Source: Flavobacterium gyeonganense (GTDB lineage: Bacteria > Bacteroidota > Bacteroidia > Flavobacteriales > Flavobacteriaceae). Taken from it: a stretch of DNA of 64,000 nucleotides. Made by a program: the position numbers and the translations under genes. The notes below the pieces were generated by a model. The model worked only from the letters and a program-made list of their open reading frames with translations. It did no database searches and had not been told where the DNA came from. How positions within the stretch are numbered: position 1 is the first letter of the stretch; every line of letters starts with the position of its first letter. This document shows, piece by piece, positions 39,609 to 50,667 of the stretch. The stretch spans positions 186,001 through 250,000 of the forward strand of contig NZ_CP121112.1 of assembly GCF_029625295.1 (NCBI RefSeq). Direction: 5' to 3'.

Positions 39609-41819
39609 ATGAAAATTAAACGGTTAATACTGCTATTTATTACTTCTGTTTTAGTACTGTCCTGTAATTATTTTTCTAACCCGAATGATAAAATGATTAA
39701 AATTTTGGAGTCACGAAAAATGATGTATAATGTAAAAAATAACCCATTTGCTTCAAAAGCAGAAGTAATTTATTACGATTCCATAATTAAAAGTTCCGAT
39801 GAAGGTTTTTTTAAATTATATAATGAATTGAATAAAGGAAATGCATTGTTGAAACTAGGAAAAGAAACTGAGTCTGTATCTACTTTAGAAAATGCCATCA
39901 ACAGAATGAAAAAAATTGATGGTAAAGACAATCCTAAATCTTTGAAATTTTTGGCAATTGCCTATATGCGACTGGGCGAAAGACAAAATTGTGTCAATTA
40001 CCATAATACTGAATCGTGTATCATGCCTATACAGAAAAACGGCATTCATATTATACGACAGGGCTCTCAAAAAGCAATTGAAATTTATAAAAAACTACTG
40101 GAAATAGATCCTAATGATTACGAATCAAGATGGCTGTTAAATATTGCTTATATGACGATAGGGGGATATCCTTCAGATGTTCCTAAAAAATGGCTGATAC
40201 CTGATCTGGATAAAAATAATTCAGAATATAGTATAAAACCATTTGTAGATGTTGCCGAAAATGTTGGCATAACAAGCAAAAATATGTCAGGCGGGGTTAT
40301 TGTTGATGATTTCAATAATGATCATTATTTGGATATTGTAACTTCTGACTGGAGTCTGGATGGAGTGATGCATTATTACCAAAATAATCAAAAAGGGAAA
40401 TATTTTGATTATTCCAAAGCATCAGAACTGGGGCGTTTCAAAGGAGGTCTGAGTATGATGCAAGCCGACTATGACAATGATGGAGATACTGATATTTTTG
40501 TAATGAGAGGTGCCTGGATGCGTAAATTTGGCAGACAGCCCAACTCGTTGTTACGTAACAATGGTGATGGTACTTTTACTGATGTAACGATTAAAAGCGG
40601 ATTATATTCAGAATTTCCTACCCAGGCAGGTACTTGGAATGATTTTAATAATGACGGCTATTTAGATTTGTTTATTGGTAACGAGTCATCCGATAACGAA
40701 TCCTACCCTTCAGAACTATATCTCAATAATCAGGATGGCACATTTACTAATGTAGCAAAGGAAGCAAAATGTGATATTATTTCTTATATAAAGGGCTCAA
40801 CTTCTGCAGATTATGACAATGATGGCGACATTGATTTGTTTCTTTCAGGAATGAATAAAAGAAAAATATTATTGAAAAATACAGGAATCAAAAATGGCAT
40901 TCCGCATTTTACAGATGTTACAGATCAGGCAGGTTTAGCCGGAATTAATGTAATGACTTTTCCAACATGGTTTTGGGATTATGACAATGATGGCTGGCAG
41001 GATATTTTTGTCTGCGGTTATCAATTTATGGGCTCTGTTGCAGGCGAAACAGCTATGGAAGCACTTAATATCCCAAATAATAGCAGTAAAATGTATCTGT
41101 ATCGCAATAACCATAATGGTACTTTTTCAGATGTTTCAAAAGCATCCGGACTAAATAAAACGGTATTTGCAATGGGTTCTAATTTTGGGGACATTGATAA
41201 CGATGGTTTTTTAGACATGTACCTCGGAACGGGAAATCCGGATTACGCATCATTAACTCCCAACAGACTGTTCAGAAATATGGGCAATGGAAAATTTGCT
41301 GATGTTACGGTTTCAGGCCGTGTAGGAAATTTACAAAAAGGCCATGGCGTAGCTTTTAACGATCTGGATAATGATGGCGATACCGATATTTTTATTGAAG
41401 TTGGAGGCGCTTATAACGGCGATTTTTTCAATAATTCTTTATACCTGAATCCGGGTCAGAATAACAATCGATGGATAAAATTACTGTTAGAAGGTATAGA
41501 CAGCAACCGCTCAGCTATTGGAACAAAAATAAAAGTCAGTTTCAAAGAAAAAGGTGTTTCCAGATCTGTATTCAGGATAGTGAATTCAGGCGGTAGTTTT
41601 GGGGCATCAGCTTTAAGAATGGAAATTGGAATTGGACAGGCAACAGTTATTGATCAAATTGAAATTACCTGGCCTAAAAGTCAGAAGAAGCAAGTCTTTA
41701 AAAACATTCAGCCTAATCAATTCATTAAAATTACAGAGGGAGAAAAAAACTTTTCAAAAATAAATATCAAAAAAACAGTTTTCCCAACCACTGGAGCGAA
41801 ATCCTCTATATGTATTTAA
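39609..41819 (+). CDS. CRTAC1/ASPIC-UnbV FG-GAP lipoprotein with TPR-like N-terminus (UnbV 1)
   Basis: The 736-residue lipoprotein (lipobox LVLSC, Cys19) has an N-terminal helical TPR-like part (about 30-190). A seven-bladed FG-GAP/VCBS propeller (about 205-640) with repeated calcium-type loops such as DYDNDGDTDIF and DFNNDGYLDLF comes next. A C-terminal ASPIC/UnbV domain (about 640-715, IGTKIKVSF, GASALRMEIGIGQ) ends it. The N-terminal part holds the motif CVNYHNTESCIMPI (Cys128, His132, Cys137), followed by His147, possibly a metal site or a disulfide pair. Function is unproven; surface binding or assembly is inferred from the propeller and the lipid anchor. It sits between a haloperoxidase and a second UnbV protein. 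Confidence 0.88.
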   Translation: MKIKRLILLFITSVLVLSCNYFSNPNDKMIKILESRKMMYNVKNNPFASKAEVIYYDSIIKSSDEGFFKLYNELNKGNALLKLGKETESVSTLENAINRMKKIDGKDNPKSLKFLAIAYMRLGERQNCVNYHNTESCIMPIQKNGIHIIRQGSQKAIEIYKKLLEIDPNDYESRWLLNIAYMTIGGYPSDVPKKWLIPDLDKNNSEYSIKPFVDVAENVGITSKNMSGGVIVDDFNNDHYLDIVTSDWSLDGVMHYYQNNQKGKYFDYSKASELGRFKGGLSMMQADYDNDGDTDIFVMRGAWMRKFGRQPNSLLRNNGDGTFTDVTIKSGLYSEFPTQAGTWNDFNNDGYLDLFIGNESSDNESYPSELYLNNQDGTFTNVAKEAKCDIISYIKGSTSADYDNDGDIDLFLSGMNKRKILLKNTGIKNGIPHFTDVTDQAGLAGINVMTFPTWFWDYDNDGWQDIFVCGYQFMGSVAGETAMEALNIPNNSSKMYLYRNNHNGTFSDVSKASGLNKTVFAMGSNFGDIDNDGFLDMYLGTGNPDYASLTPNRLFRNMGNGKFADVTVSGRVGNLQKGHGVAFNDLDNDGDTDIFIEVGGAYNGDFFNNSLYLNPGQNNNRWIKLLLEGIDSNRSAIGTKIKVSFKEKGVSRSVFRIVNSGGSFGASALRMEIGIGQATVIDQIEITWPKSQKKQVFKNIQPNQFIKITEGEKNFSKINIKKTVFPTTGAKSSICI

Positions 41820-41912
41820 ATAAGTATATGTGAAGATAAGAATATAAAACTTAGACTTCGTGATATTACTCAAACATTAAATAGACAAATGATAAAATTA
41901 TTATTTATAAAA

Positions 41913-44900
41913 ATGAAAAATATAAAAATAAAAGCAGTCTTTTTGGGTCTGTTAAGCTTAATATTACTTGCCAGCTGTTCCAATAAAGAATCAGATAAAG
42001 TGATATTTTCTACATTAGACCGTGCTGACACAGGAATTAATTTCAGTAACAATCTGACAGAAAATGATTCCCTAAATTACTTTACCTACAACTATATTTA
42101 TTTGGGAGGAGGAGTCGCTACAGGGGATATCAATAATGACGGTCTTGTGGACATTTATTTCACAGGGAATCAGGTACCCAACAAGCTGTACTTAAATAAA
42201 GGAAATCTGAAATTTGAAGATATTAGTAAAAAAGCCGGTGTTGAAGGTGACAGTCGCTGGTACACAGGAGTCACTATGGCAGATGTAAATGCTGATGGCT
42301 TTTTAGATATTTATTGCAGTGTGGGTGGGAAATTTGGACCAAAAAACAATGAATTGTATATCAATAATGGTAATGGTACATTTACAGAAAAAGCCAAAGA
42401 ATATGGCATTGATGATATAGGCAATAGTGTTCAGGGTACCTTTTTTGATTATGACAAAGATGGTGATTTAGATTTGTTTGTGGCCAACTACCCTCCTACC
42501 AAATTCAATTCGGCGACCGGAGATTATGTACAGATGATGCTTCATGTCAAAGATAATGAATCAGGGCATCTATATCGAAATGATGGTAATCATTTTGCCA
42601 ATGTTACCCAGGAAGCCGGAGTAAAAAACTATGGTTTATCGTTAAGTGGAACGATTGGTGATTTGAATAATGATAGCTGGCCAGACATCTACGTTTCGAA
42701 TGACTTCAACTCACCTGATTTCATGTACATCAATAATCAGGATGGTACTTTTAAGGAAGTTGTAAAAGAAGCAATGTCTCATAATTCTTTCTACGGAATG
42801 GGGGTTGATATTTCTGATTTTAACAATGACGGAAATTTAGATGTTTTTCAGGTAGATATGGATGCCAAAGACAATCGCCGTAAAAAAGCGAATATGTCCA
42901 GCATGAACCCAAAACTTTTTTGGGATGTCGTTGATGCCGGTTTTAATTACCAATACATGCACAACTGCATGCAGCTGAATACAGGAGTTTATGAAAACGG
43001 AATACCACATTTCGGAAATATATCTCGTATTACAGGTACCTCCTCTACTGACTGGAGCTGGGGTCCTTTATTTGCTGATTTTGACAACGATGGAAACAAA
43101 GATTTGTTTGTAAGTAATGGAACCCGAAGAGAAATTAATAATAACGATTACTTTAATAAACTTGAAGCATTAAATTTAAAACCGAATGATTTACTTAAAA
43201 GATCTCTGGAAATTCCATCTGAGAAAATTGATAATTTTATGTTTCAGAATAAAGGTAATTTGCATTTTGAACAGGTTAATAAAAAATGGGGAATTGAATA
43301 CAAAGGCTTTTCAAATGGTGTAGCTTATGTTGACTTAGATAACGATGGCGATTTAGATTTGGTTGTAAACAATATTGATGATTATGCCTCTGTTTTTGAA
43401 AATTCAAGCTCTAAAATCAATAATTACATCAAGATAAAATTCAAAGGAAATTCAAAAAACACGTATGGTTTAGGAAACCGTGTTTACATCAAAACAAAAA
43501 GGGAACCCAAATGCAGGAACTTACTTTAACAAGAGGTTTTCAGTCATCAGTAGCTCCTGAATTGCACTTTGGATTAGCAAAAGACAAAACTATCGACGAA
43601 GTAAAAGTAGTCTGGACAAACGGTAAAGTTCAAAAATTATATAATGTGAAGGCAAACCAAACACTAAACTTCAAGGAACAGGATGCAAAAGAAGAAACAG
43701 CTGCAAAAACAATTGCTAAAAATACTCTTTTCAAAACAGAAAATGGTGTATTTCCGGTTTTTAAACATGAAGAGAACAAATACGATGATTTTAAAGATCA
43801 GGTCTTGCTGCCTCATAAAATGTCTACTTTCGGACCCACTATTTGTGTTGGCGATCTGAATAAAGACAGTCTTGACGATTATTTCATTGGAGGTTCTGCA
43901 GGTTATACAGGAAAAATATTTTTGCAAACTCAAAATGGATTTACAGAAAAAAAAGTTCCGGCATTTGAGGAAGACAAATTTAGTGAAGATACAGGGTCAT
44001 TGATTTTTGATGCTGATAACGATGGTGATAATGATTTATATGTAGTAAGCGGAGGTTACGAATTTTTGATAAACGATCCAAAACTACAAGACAGATTATA
44101 CCTCAACAACGGAAAAGGAGATTTTACTAAAGCGCCAAAAGGAGTACTGCCAACAATGATAACCAGTGGTTCAAAAGTATATCCAATCGATTTTGATAAA
44201 GATGGGAAAAAAGATCTTTTGGTATTAGGAAGGCAGGTTCCCGGGCAATATCCGTCACCCACAACAACTTATTTGCTACATAACATTAGTACAGCAGCTC
44301 AACCCAAATTTGAACTTTCTAAAAAAGCACCTAAAGAATTCATAAATTTAGGAATGGCAACAAGTGCTGTAATCACTGATTTTAATAACGACAATTCAGA
44401 TGACATCATTATTGTTGGCGAATGGATGCCTATCCGCGTTTTCCAAAATACAAAAACAGGTTTCAGAGAAGTCACAAAAAACATGGGACTTACTAATGAC
44501 ACTACCGGCTGGTGGTGGAGCATTCAGCAAGGCGATTTTGACAAAGATGGCGACATGGATTATATTGTTGGAAACAATGGTTTGAATTATAAATATCAGG
44601 CTACTCCAAATGAAACTTTTGACATTTTTGTAAAAGATTTTGATAATGACAAACACAAAGATATTGTATTAAGCTACTATAATGATGGCAAACAATATCC
44701 AGTGCGTGGGCGTGGCTGTTCCTCTCAGCAAATTCCAAATATCAAGAAAAAATTCAAAGACTACGAAAGTTTTTCACAAGCAACACTTGTTGATGTTTAT
44801 ACCGAAAAATCACTTAAAGAAGCTTTACATTATAAAGTTAAATCTTTTGCAAGTATCTATCTGGAAAATAGAAATGGAAAATTTATCATCCATAAACTAC

Positions 44901-45208
44901 CTATTCAGGCACAGATTAGCTGCATCAATCAAATAGCAGTTGAAGACTTTGATAAGGATGGTAACCTTGATGCTTTAATTACAGGCAATATGTTTAACTC
45001 TGAAGTGGAAACACCAAGGAACGATGCTGGTCATGGTTTGTTTTTAAAAGGAAATGGCAAAGGTGCATTCACGCCGGTTTCAGCAGTTAAAAGCGGATTC
45101 TTTACTCCTGGAGATGTGAAAAACATGGAAAAAATTAAAGTAAAAGACAAAAATTACTTTCTGATAACCAAAAACAATTCATTTTTGCAAACTATCAGAA
45201 TTAATTAG
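41913..45208 (+). pseudogene. Large FG-GAP/VCBS-UnbV lipoprotein (UnbV 2), one frameshift
   Basis: A lipoprotein signal (LLASC, Cys22 from ATG 41913) leads into a long FG-GAP propeller with calcium-type loops (DINNDGLVDIYF, DYDKDGDLDLFV). The first frame ends at 43529, inside the mid-protein UnbV segment. The next frame starts near 43496 and continues with MQELTLTRGFQSSVAPELHFGLA (the end of UnbV), then a second FG-GAP propeller and the stop at 45208. One A added to the run at 43496-43500 gives RVYIKTKKGTQMQELT and a protein of about 1,098 residues, the usual length for this two-propeller architecture. As written, the product would be two halves without the join. The second half alone would lack a lipid anchor. 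Sequence error is plausible. Confidence 0.88.
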
Positions 45209-45680
45209 AAGCTTTATACAAGATGTATAGGCGATAGTATTAGTGCTAAAATCTTAGGACAATTGATTTATAGATTTAATATGAATTGAAATTCTTCTAG
45301 CAGAATATTTCACCTTCAAATATATAAGTTAAACAATACTTACAAGGTCTCTTTTTGATCTTGTAAGGAATTGTTTTTCTAAAATTCGAAATAGAAACAT
45401 CTCAAAGGTTGTGATTAACCAATTGTTAAATAATTCAAGTCTGTTCTATTAATTGATACGCACTCTATCTCCTTGTATCATGTTTTCTAACTAAGTAATC
45501 TGCTTTTCTAAAATCAACAGCTAAATATTCAATCATTTAATCTTCTTTTAGGAACAGACCAGTTAGGTAATGCTTCATTGAGATTAATAAATCCCATCAT
45601 GTTTGTTTTTAATGTTCAGTCAGATTTGTAAAACTGATTGTCAATCCTATGCTTATTAACTGTATTAAAGCAATCAAGCC
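45209..45680. other. Spacer with terminator between UnbV 2 and the next operon
   Basis: 472 bases without a credible gene. It contains the strong terminator at 45332-45378 and a weaker hairpin TGATAC...GTATCA (45454-45480). No TAnnTTTG box was seen before the porin-like gene, so its promoter was not located. Confidence 0.55.
45332..45378 (+). terminator. Intrinsic terminator after the UnbV 2 gene
   Basis: An 8-base-pair stem (45339-45346 with 45360-45367) is flanked by a further 6-base-pair stem (45332-45337 with 45370-45375). Five T follow. It closes the operon that starts near 37.4 kb and separates it from the porin/DoxX/SusCD operon. Confidence 0.85.
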
Positions 45681-46886
45681 ATGAAAAAAACACCATCATT
45701 ATATCCTGCATTTGTTTCTATAACATTTGTTTTGATCAATTTTACTGCGCAAAAAATCTCTGCTCAGGGATGTGTCGCTGTTCGTCAAATGGGCGGACTT
45801 TATATGAATTCTGCTAGTTCTTACAATTTAAACGAAGGTGAATTTCAGGTAGGAACAAATTACCGTTATTTTCATTCATGGAGACATTTTGTTGGCAAAG
45901 AAGAGCAATTAGAGCGTCAGACTTCGGGTGGTGGTCACGACAAAAATGGTGTTGAGAGAGGAAATGCCGTAAACATTTATTCACATGCGGTAGATTTCAA
46001 TTTTTCATATGGAATAACCAGCAGAGTCCAGATAAATGCTACTTTGCCTTATGTCCATAATGAGCGTTCTCAGGTCCTAAGGCAAACATCTCCTGTAAAA
46101 GATACGCTTAGATACAGCGTTTATGCGCAAGGCATTGCAGATGCAAGACTTAGTGTAAATTACTGGTTTTTTGACCCAAAAACAGCTCATAAAGGAAATT
46201 TAATGTTGGGACTTGGGTTAAAATTAAATACCGGAAGTCATGACAGAATGGATGATGCACCCCAAGCAGATGGGACAACGAAAAGTGTGGTAATGGACCA
46301 GGCCATCCAGCCCGGTGACGGCGGAGTTGGAATTTCTATAGAGGCACAAGTATTCAGACAATTAACAGGACGCTTGTACGGATTTGCCAACGGTTATTAT
46401 TTATTTAACCCAAAAGAATCAAATGGCACATTCAAATCGGCTCCAAAAGCAGGTTTAGAAGGGTATGAAATTTATGCCAGTCCGGATCAATATTTTGCAA
46501 GGGCCGGTGTCTCTGTAGGGATAGACAAAAAGGAAAACTTTAATGTTTCCCTTGCCGGAAGAATTGAAGGTATTCCTGCTTATGATGCTTTTGGAGGACA
46601 GGTAGCTTATCGTCGTCCAGGATATGTAATCGCAATAGAATATGGTTTTTCTTATCATGTCGGGAAACATAATTTTAGTTTGTTTATACCTTATAATATC
46701 GTGAAAAACCGTATTCAGAGTGCTGCAGATATTGCCAGCCAGAATCTGCAAAATTCGGTTATTACTGATCCTTCAAAATATGTTCATGTACAAGGTGATG
46801 CCGCTTTCGCAGATTATTCTGTGAATATAGGATATTCTTACCGCTTTAGCTTAGGAAAAAAAATGAAAGTAACGATGCTTAATTAA
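45681..46886 (+). CDS. Outer-membrane beta-barrel protein (porin/transporter-like)
   Basis: The 401-residue protein has a signal peptide (to KISAQ) and alternating hydrophobic/polar strands throughout, ending in a typical C-terminal beta-strand region (NIGYSYRFSLGKK). Strand motifs such as FQVGTNYRYFHSWRHF, GITSRVQINATLPYVHN and GNLMLGLGLKLNTGSH resemble the phenol/MetA-type transporter barrels. One Cys sits just after the signal (GCVAVRQMGG). No enzymatic motif is visible. It begins the DoxX/SusC2/SusD2/haloperoxidase 2 cluster, 9 bases before DoxX. It could be a passive channel for the same substrate or its product. Confidence 0.75.
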   Translation: MKKTPSLYPAFVSITFVLINFTAQKISAQGCVAVRQMGGLYMNSASSYNLNEGEFQVGTNYRYFHSWRHFVGKEEQLERQTSGGGHDKNGVERGNAVNIYSHAVDFNFSYGITSRVQINATLPYVHNERSQVLRQTSPVKDTLRYSVYAQGIADARLSVNYWFFDPKTAHKGNLMLGLGLKLNTGSHDRMDDAPQADGTTKSVVMDQAIQPGDGGVGISIEAQVFRQLTGRLYGFANGYYLFNPKESNGTFKSAPKAGLEGYEIYASPDQYFARAGVSVGIDKKENFNVSLAGRIEGIPAYDAFGGQVAYRRPGYVIAIEYGFSYHVGKHNFSLFIPYNIVKNRIQSAADIASQNLQNSVITDPSKYVHVQGDAAFADYSVNIGYSYRFSLGKKMKVTMLN

Positions 46887-46895
46887 TGTATTATT

Positions 46896-47456
46896 ATGAA
46901 AACTACCTTTAACTTTTTCTATTTCTTATTAAGTGATAAAATAGGAAAGCATAGTGTTAATCTGATGCGCATAGCGCTGTCTACAATTTACATTTGGTTT
47001 GGCGTTTTGAAAATCTTCGGAGTAAGTCCTGCGGGTGATTTAGTAGAGCAAACCGTTTTTTGGTTTAAACCTGAATTTTTCATTCCAATACTTGGAGTTT
47101 GTGAAGTCTTTATCGGGTTAGGGCTGCTTATCAGAAAATGGATTCCAGAAACTATCCTCTTGCTTTTACTTCACATGATAGCCACCCTCACTCCTATTTT
47201 TATTCTGAAATCGAGCTGTTTTGAGAATTTCCCTTTCGAGCCTACGCTGGCAGGTCAGTATATTATCAAAAATCTTGTTCTGGTTGCTGGTGCACTAGTG
47301 ATTTCCGGAAAATACAATGAGGATTATTATGCTGCAATCAAATTGAAAAAAGAGCAGGACAAATTTGTAGCAACAATTCAAACAGGCAATCATGAAATTT
47401 TGAACCAGCAACATGATGTTCCGCAAAATTTAGAGCATAGGACAGCTATCGACTAG
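46896..47456 (+). CDS. DoxX-like membrane protein
   Basis: The 186-residue protein has four predicted membrane helices (about residues 24-44, 60-78, 88-106 and 120-140), with charged residues only in the loops and tail. The pattern is that of small DoxX/YkgB-type inner-membrane proteins: NLMRIALSTIYIWFGVLKIFG, FIPILGVCEVFIGLGLLIRK, CFENFPFEPTLAGQYIIKNLVLVAGALVI. DoxX homologues are linked to quinol or thiosulfate oxidation and membrane redox stress. The Cys in KSSCFENF and the TLAGQ segment are notable. It lies 47 bases before the second SusC gene. A redox role would fit the haloperoxidases in this block, but that is inference. Confidence 0.75.
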   Translation: MKTTFNFFYFLLSDKIGKHSVNLMRIALSTIYIWFGVLKIFGVSPAGDLVEQTVFWFKPEFFIPILGVCEVFIGLGLLIRKWIPETILLLLLHMIATLTPIFILKSSCFENFPFEPTLAGQYIIKNLVLVAGALVISGKYNEDYYAAIKLKKEQDKFVATIQTGNHEILNQQHDVPQNLEHRTAID

Positions 47457-47503
47457 CTTGTGAATAATTTAAATTAAAAAAAATAAAATCAATATTTAAT
47501 AAT

Positions 47504-50500
47504 ATGGTATTAGAAAAACATTTAAAATTAATGCTCCCCTTTTTCTTTTTTCTTACTTTACAGCTTTTTGCCCAACAGCAAAACATAAAAGGAAAAGTTA
47601 TAGATGCTAAAGATAATATACCCTTAAATGGTGTAAGAGTTCAGTCAGAAACTGAAGAAGTTATTACCAACGAAGAGGGTGAATTTGTTATTGAAAATCA
47701 AAAATTACCATTAACATTAAAACTGAGTTATATCGGATATACGACGCATGAGATTGTGGTACGCTCATTTGATTTAGTGACAGTTAAACTAAATAAAGAA
47801 TCAAATCAGTTAGATGAAATCCTGATTTCCAGTGGGTATTTGTCGCAAAAAAATCTGAGTTTTCAGGTTCAGTTTCCAAAATTTCCGCGAAACAATTACA
47901 GAACCGTCCTTCAACCAGTTTTGATCAGTTATTAGGCGGACAGGCAACCGGAATAGATGTAATTCAGTCTACAAGCGTATTGAATAACACGCCTGTTATT
48001 AGGGTTCGCGGCTTAAACACCATTACATCCGGGCTTTTTCCATTAATTGTGGTCGATGGTGTGGCTGTTTTTACCGGATCATTAGGTGGATTTATTGGCA
48101 ACAATCCGCTATCAGGAATCAATCCCAATGATATCGCCTCTGTTGATGTACTAAAAGATGCCTCTGCTTCTGCTATATATGGATCCAGAGCAGCAAATGG
48201 CGTCATGGTTATTACCACCAAAAGAGGCAAAAAAGGTAAAACCAGATTCAATTACAACAACTGGTTCAGTCGAAGCACTCCTTACAATCTGCCTAAATTA
48301 TTAAATGCTGAGGATTATACGATGATAAAAAATGAAGCTCTCGTTAATGCCGGCAAAGCACCCGGTTTTTTCCTTTCTCAAAACGCTGACGGAAGTACCG
48401 TAAATACAAATTGGTATGACGTCGCTTACGAACCGGGGTATTCCAGCAATCACAACATTAATGTTTCCGGCGGAAATGAGACGACACAATATTATTTTTC
48501 ATTAGACTATACCAATCAAAATAGTTTTATAAAAAACAATACGTTTCAAAATTACATGACACGATTAAACATCAGTCATGAGCTTAATAAGTTTATCAGG
48601 GCAGGTGTGAATCTTTCTTACAGCAACGCAAAAAATGTCGGACCAAATACGGGTGCTGTTGCCGGTAACACTTTATCTTCATCAACCTATAACACTGAGT
48701 ATATTACGAATGAACCATTAGGCAGGATGACGTATGTTTTGCCTCCTAATGTACCTGTTTATAATCCCGATGGATCTTACAGCATTCAGAATGGTATAAG
48801 TGTAGGCTATGGGGCTAATATCCCGTCTATTATTGGTACAATCAATGCCTATAATTTAGCGATGGTCCAGGAACTTGACCTGACTACTTCAATTAGTAAA
48901 TCGCTCTTAGGCAATGTATATGGAGAGTTTGATATCACCAAAAAGCTAATTTTCAGAACGAGTTTTGGTTTGAATAGTATCGGTGTCGAAAACAAGTTGT
49001 TTTTAAATCCACTTCACGGAGGAGGTGCTACTTACAATGGTGTGGCAACCAATATCGCTACTGATTTATCAAGAACCGACTGGGCAAATACCATAACCTA
49101 TAAAGATTCTTTTAATGAGGATTATAATTTGATGATTTTGGCTGGTTATGAAAGAATTAAAACCACTTTCGAAAGCTGGGGCGCAACACAAAGCAATGTA
49201 ACCGACACTTATTATAAAAATTACCAAGGAAGTTATGCCAATATTTCACCAATTGGCAACGAACTTTCAGAAAATGCCTTAGTATCTTATTTTACCAACT
49301 TAAACTACAATTATAAAAACAAATACTTCCTGACCTTAAACTATAGAATTGATGGTTTATCTGCATTGTCTGAAGGAAATAAATACGGGAATTTTGGAGG
49401 AGGCTCTGTAAGCTGGAATCTGCTCGAAGAATCTTTTTTTAATGATTCAAAACTAAAAGGATTTCTGAATAACTTGAAAATTAGGGCCAGTTATGGAATT
49501 GTAGGAAATAGCGAAATAGGAAACTACCCTTCTATTGGAGCTTATAATTCATCTACTTATGGAGGTGCACCAACGTTAGGTTATTCACAAACTGCCAATC
49601 CGAATCTAAAATGGGAAACCAGTTCAAAACTTGATTTGGGATTGAATTTCGCTATGCTAAACAATCGTATTTCAGTAGAATTCGAATATTACAATAATAA
49701 AATCAGGGATTTAATCCTGAAAACACCGCAGTCACTTTCCGCCGGAATTCCGAATAACTACATCAACGAAAATGTGGGCGGTATGTATAATACAGGGTTT
49801 GAAATGGGAATAAATGCGCTTGCTGTTACTGCCAGAAACTTCAATTGGAATGTGAATCTAAATCTTTCCACACTTAAAAATAAAGTAACATCATTAGCAA
49901 GCGATGTATTTGTTCCGAGTGTATTTGGGGTACAAAATATGACCAGAGTAGGTTATTCAATTGGGTCTGTTTTTGCTGTACCAAATAAAGGTGTAAATCC
50001 CGAAAACGGACAAATGATCTTCATAAACAGTGAAGGGAAAGAAGTGCAGTACAATCATATTGGTTCACCAAAATGGACGTACCTCGATGGCAGTGCTGCT
50101 CCAGCAATAGACAATTACAAAGATGGTGTCATACAAGGACCTTCATTGCCAAAACTGTTTGGAGGATTAAACAATACTTTCAACTACAAAAATTTTGTTT
50201 TAGCTGTAAATTTGACTTTCTCACAAGGAAACAAACTCTACAACGGAACACGTGCCACCAATTCTGATCAGCGTTATTTTAATAATGGGGAGTTTATAAA
50301 AAACAGATGGACAACGCCAGGACAGATTACAGATATCCAAAAGTTGTATTATGGTGATAATGTTTCGGCTGGTTTTTCATTTTCAAGTACTTCAAAAGTA
50401 GAAGATGGTTCTTTTGTAAAACTGAAGAATGTTTCTTTAGGATACAATGTACCTATGGAAGCTTCTTTTCTAAAAAACACATTCAGCTCTATTTACGTGT

Positions 50501-50652
50501 ATTTACAAGGCAACAATTTGTACACTTTTACCAAATACAGAGGTTCTGACCCTGAAGTTTCTATCAATGGAAACTCTATTAATTCAGGAAAAGATCAGAA
50601 TGTCCCGCCAAATGCCCAGGTATATACTTTGGGATTCAATATTGGATTTTAA
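47504..50652 (+). pseudogene. SusC/RagA family TonB-linked outer-membrane transporter 2, one frameshift
   Basis: The first frame (47504-47935) has a signal peptide (to LFAQQ), a carboxypeptidase-like domain (IKGKVIDAKDNIPLNGVRV) and [14 protein letters not shown], then runs out of the pattern. The plug and barrel continue from about 47850 in a second frame with [39 protein letters not shown] and [28 protein letters not shown]. One A added to the run of seven at 47847-47853 gives [23 protein letters not shown] and a normal protein of about 1,049 residues. As written, the plug and barrel would lack a signal peptide. It is followed after 15 bases by a SusD gene. The substrate is unknown; the neighbours are a DoxX protein, barrels and a haloperoxidase, not glycosidases. 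Confidence 0.9.
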
Positions 50653-50667
50653 TTAAAAGCAAAAACA

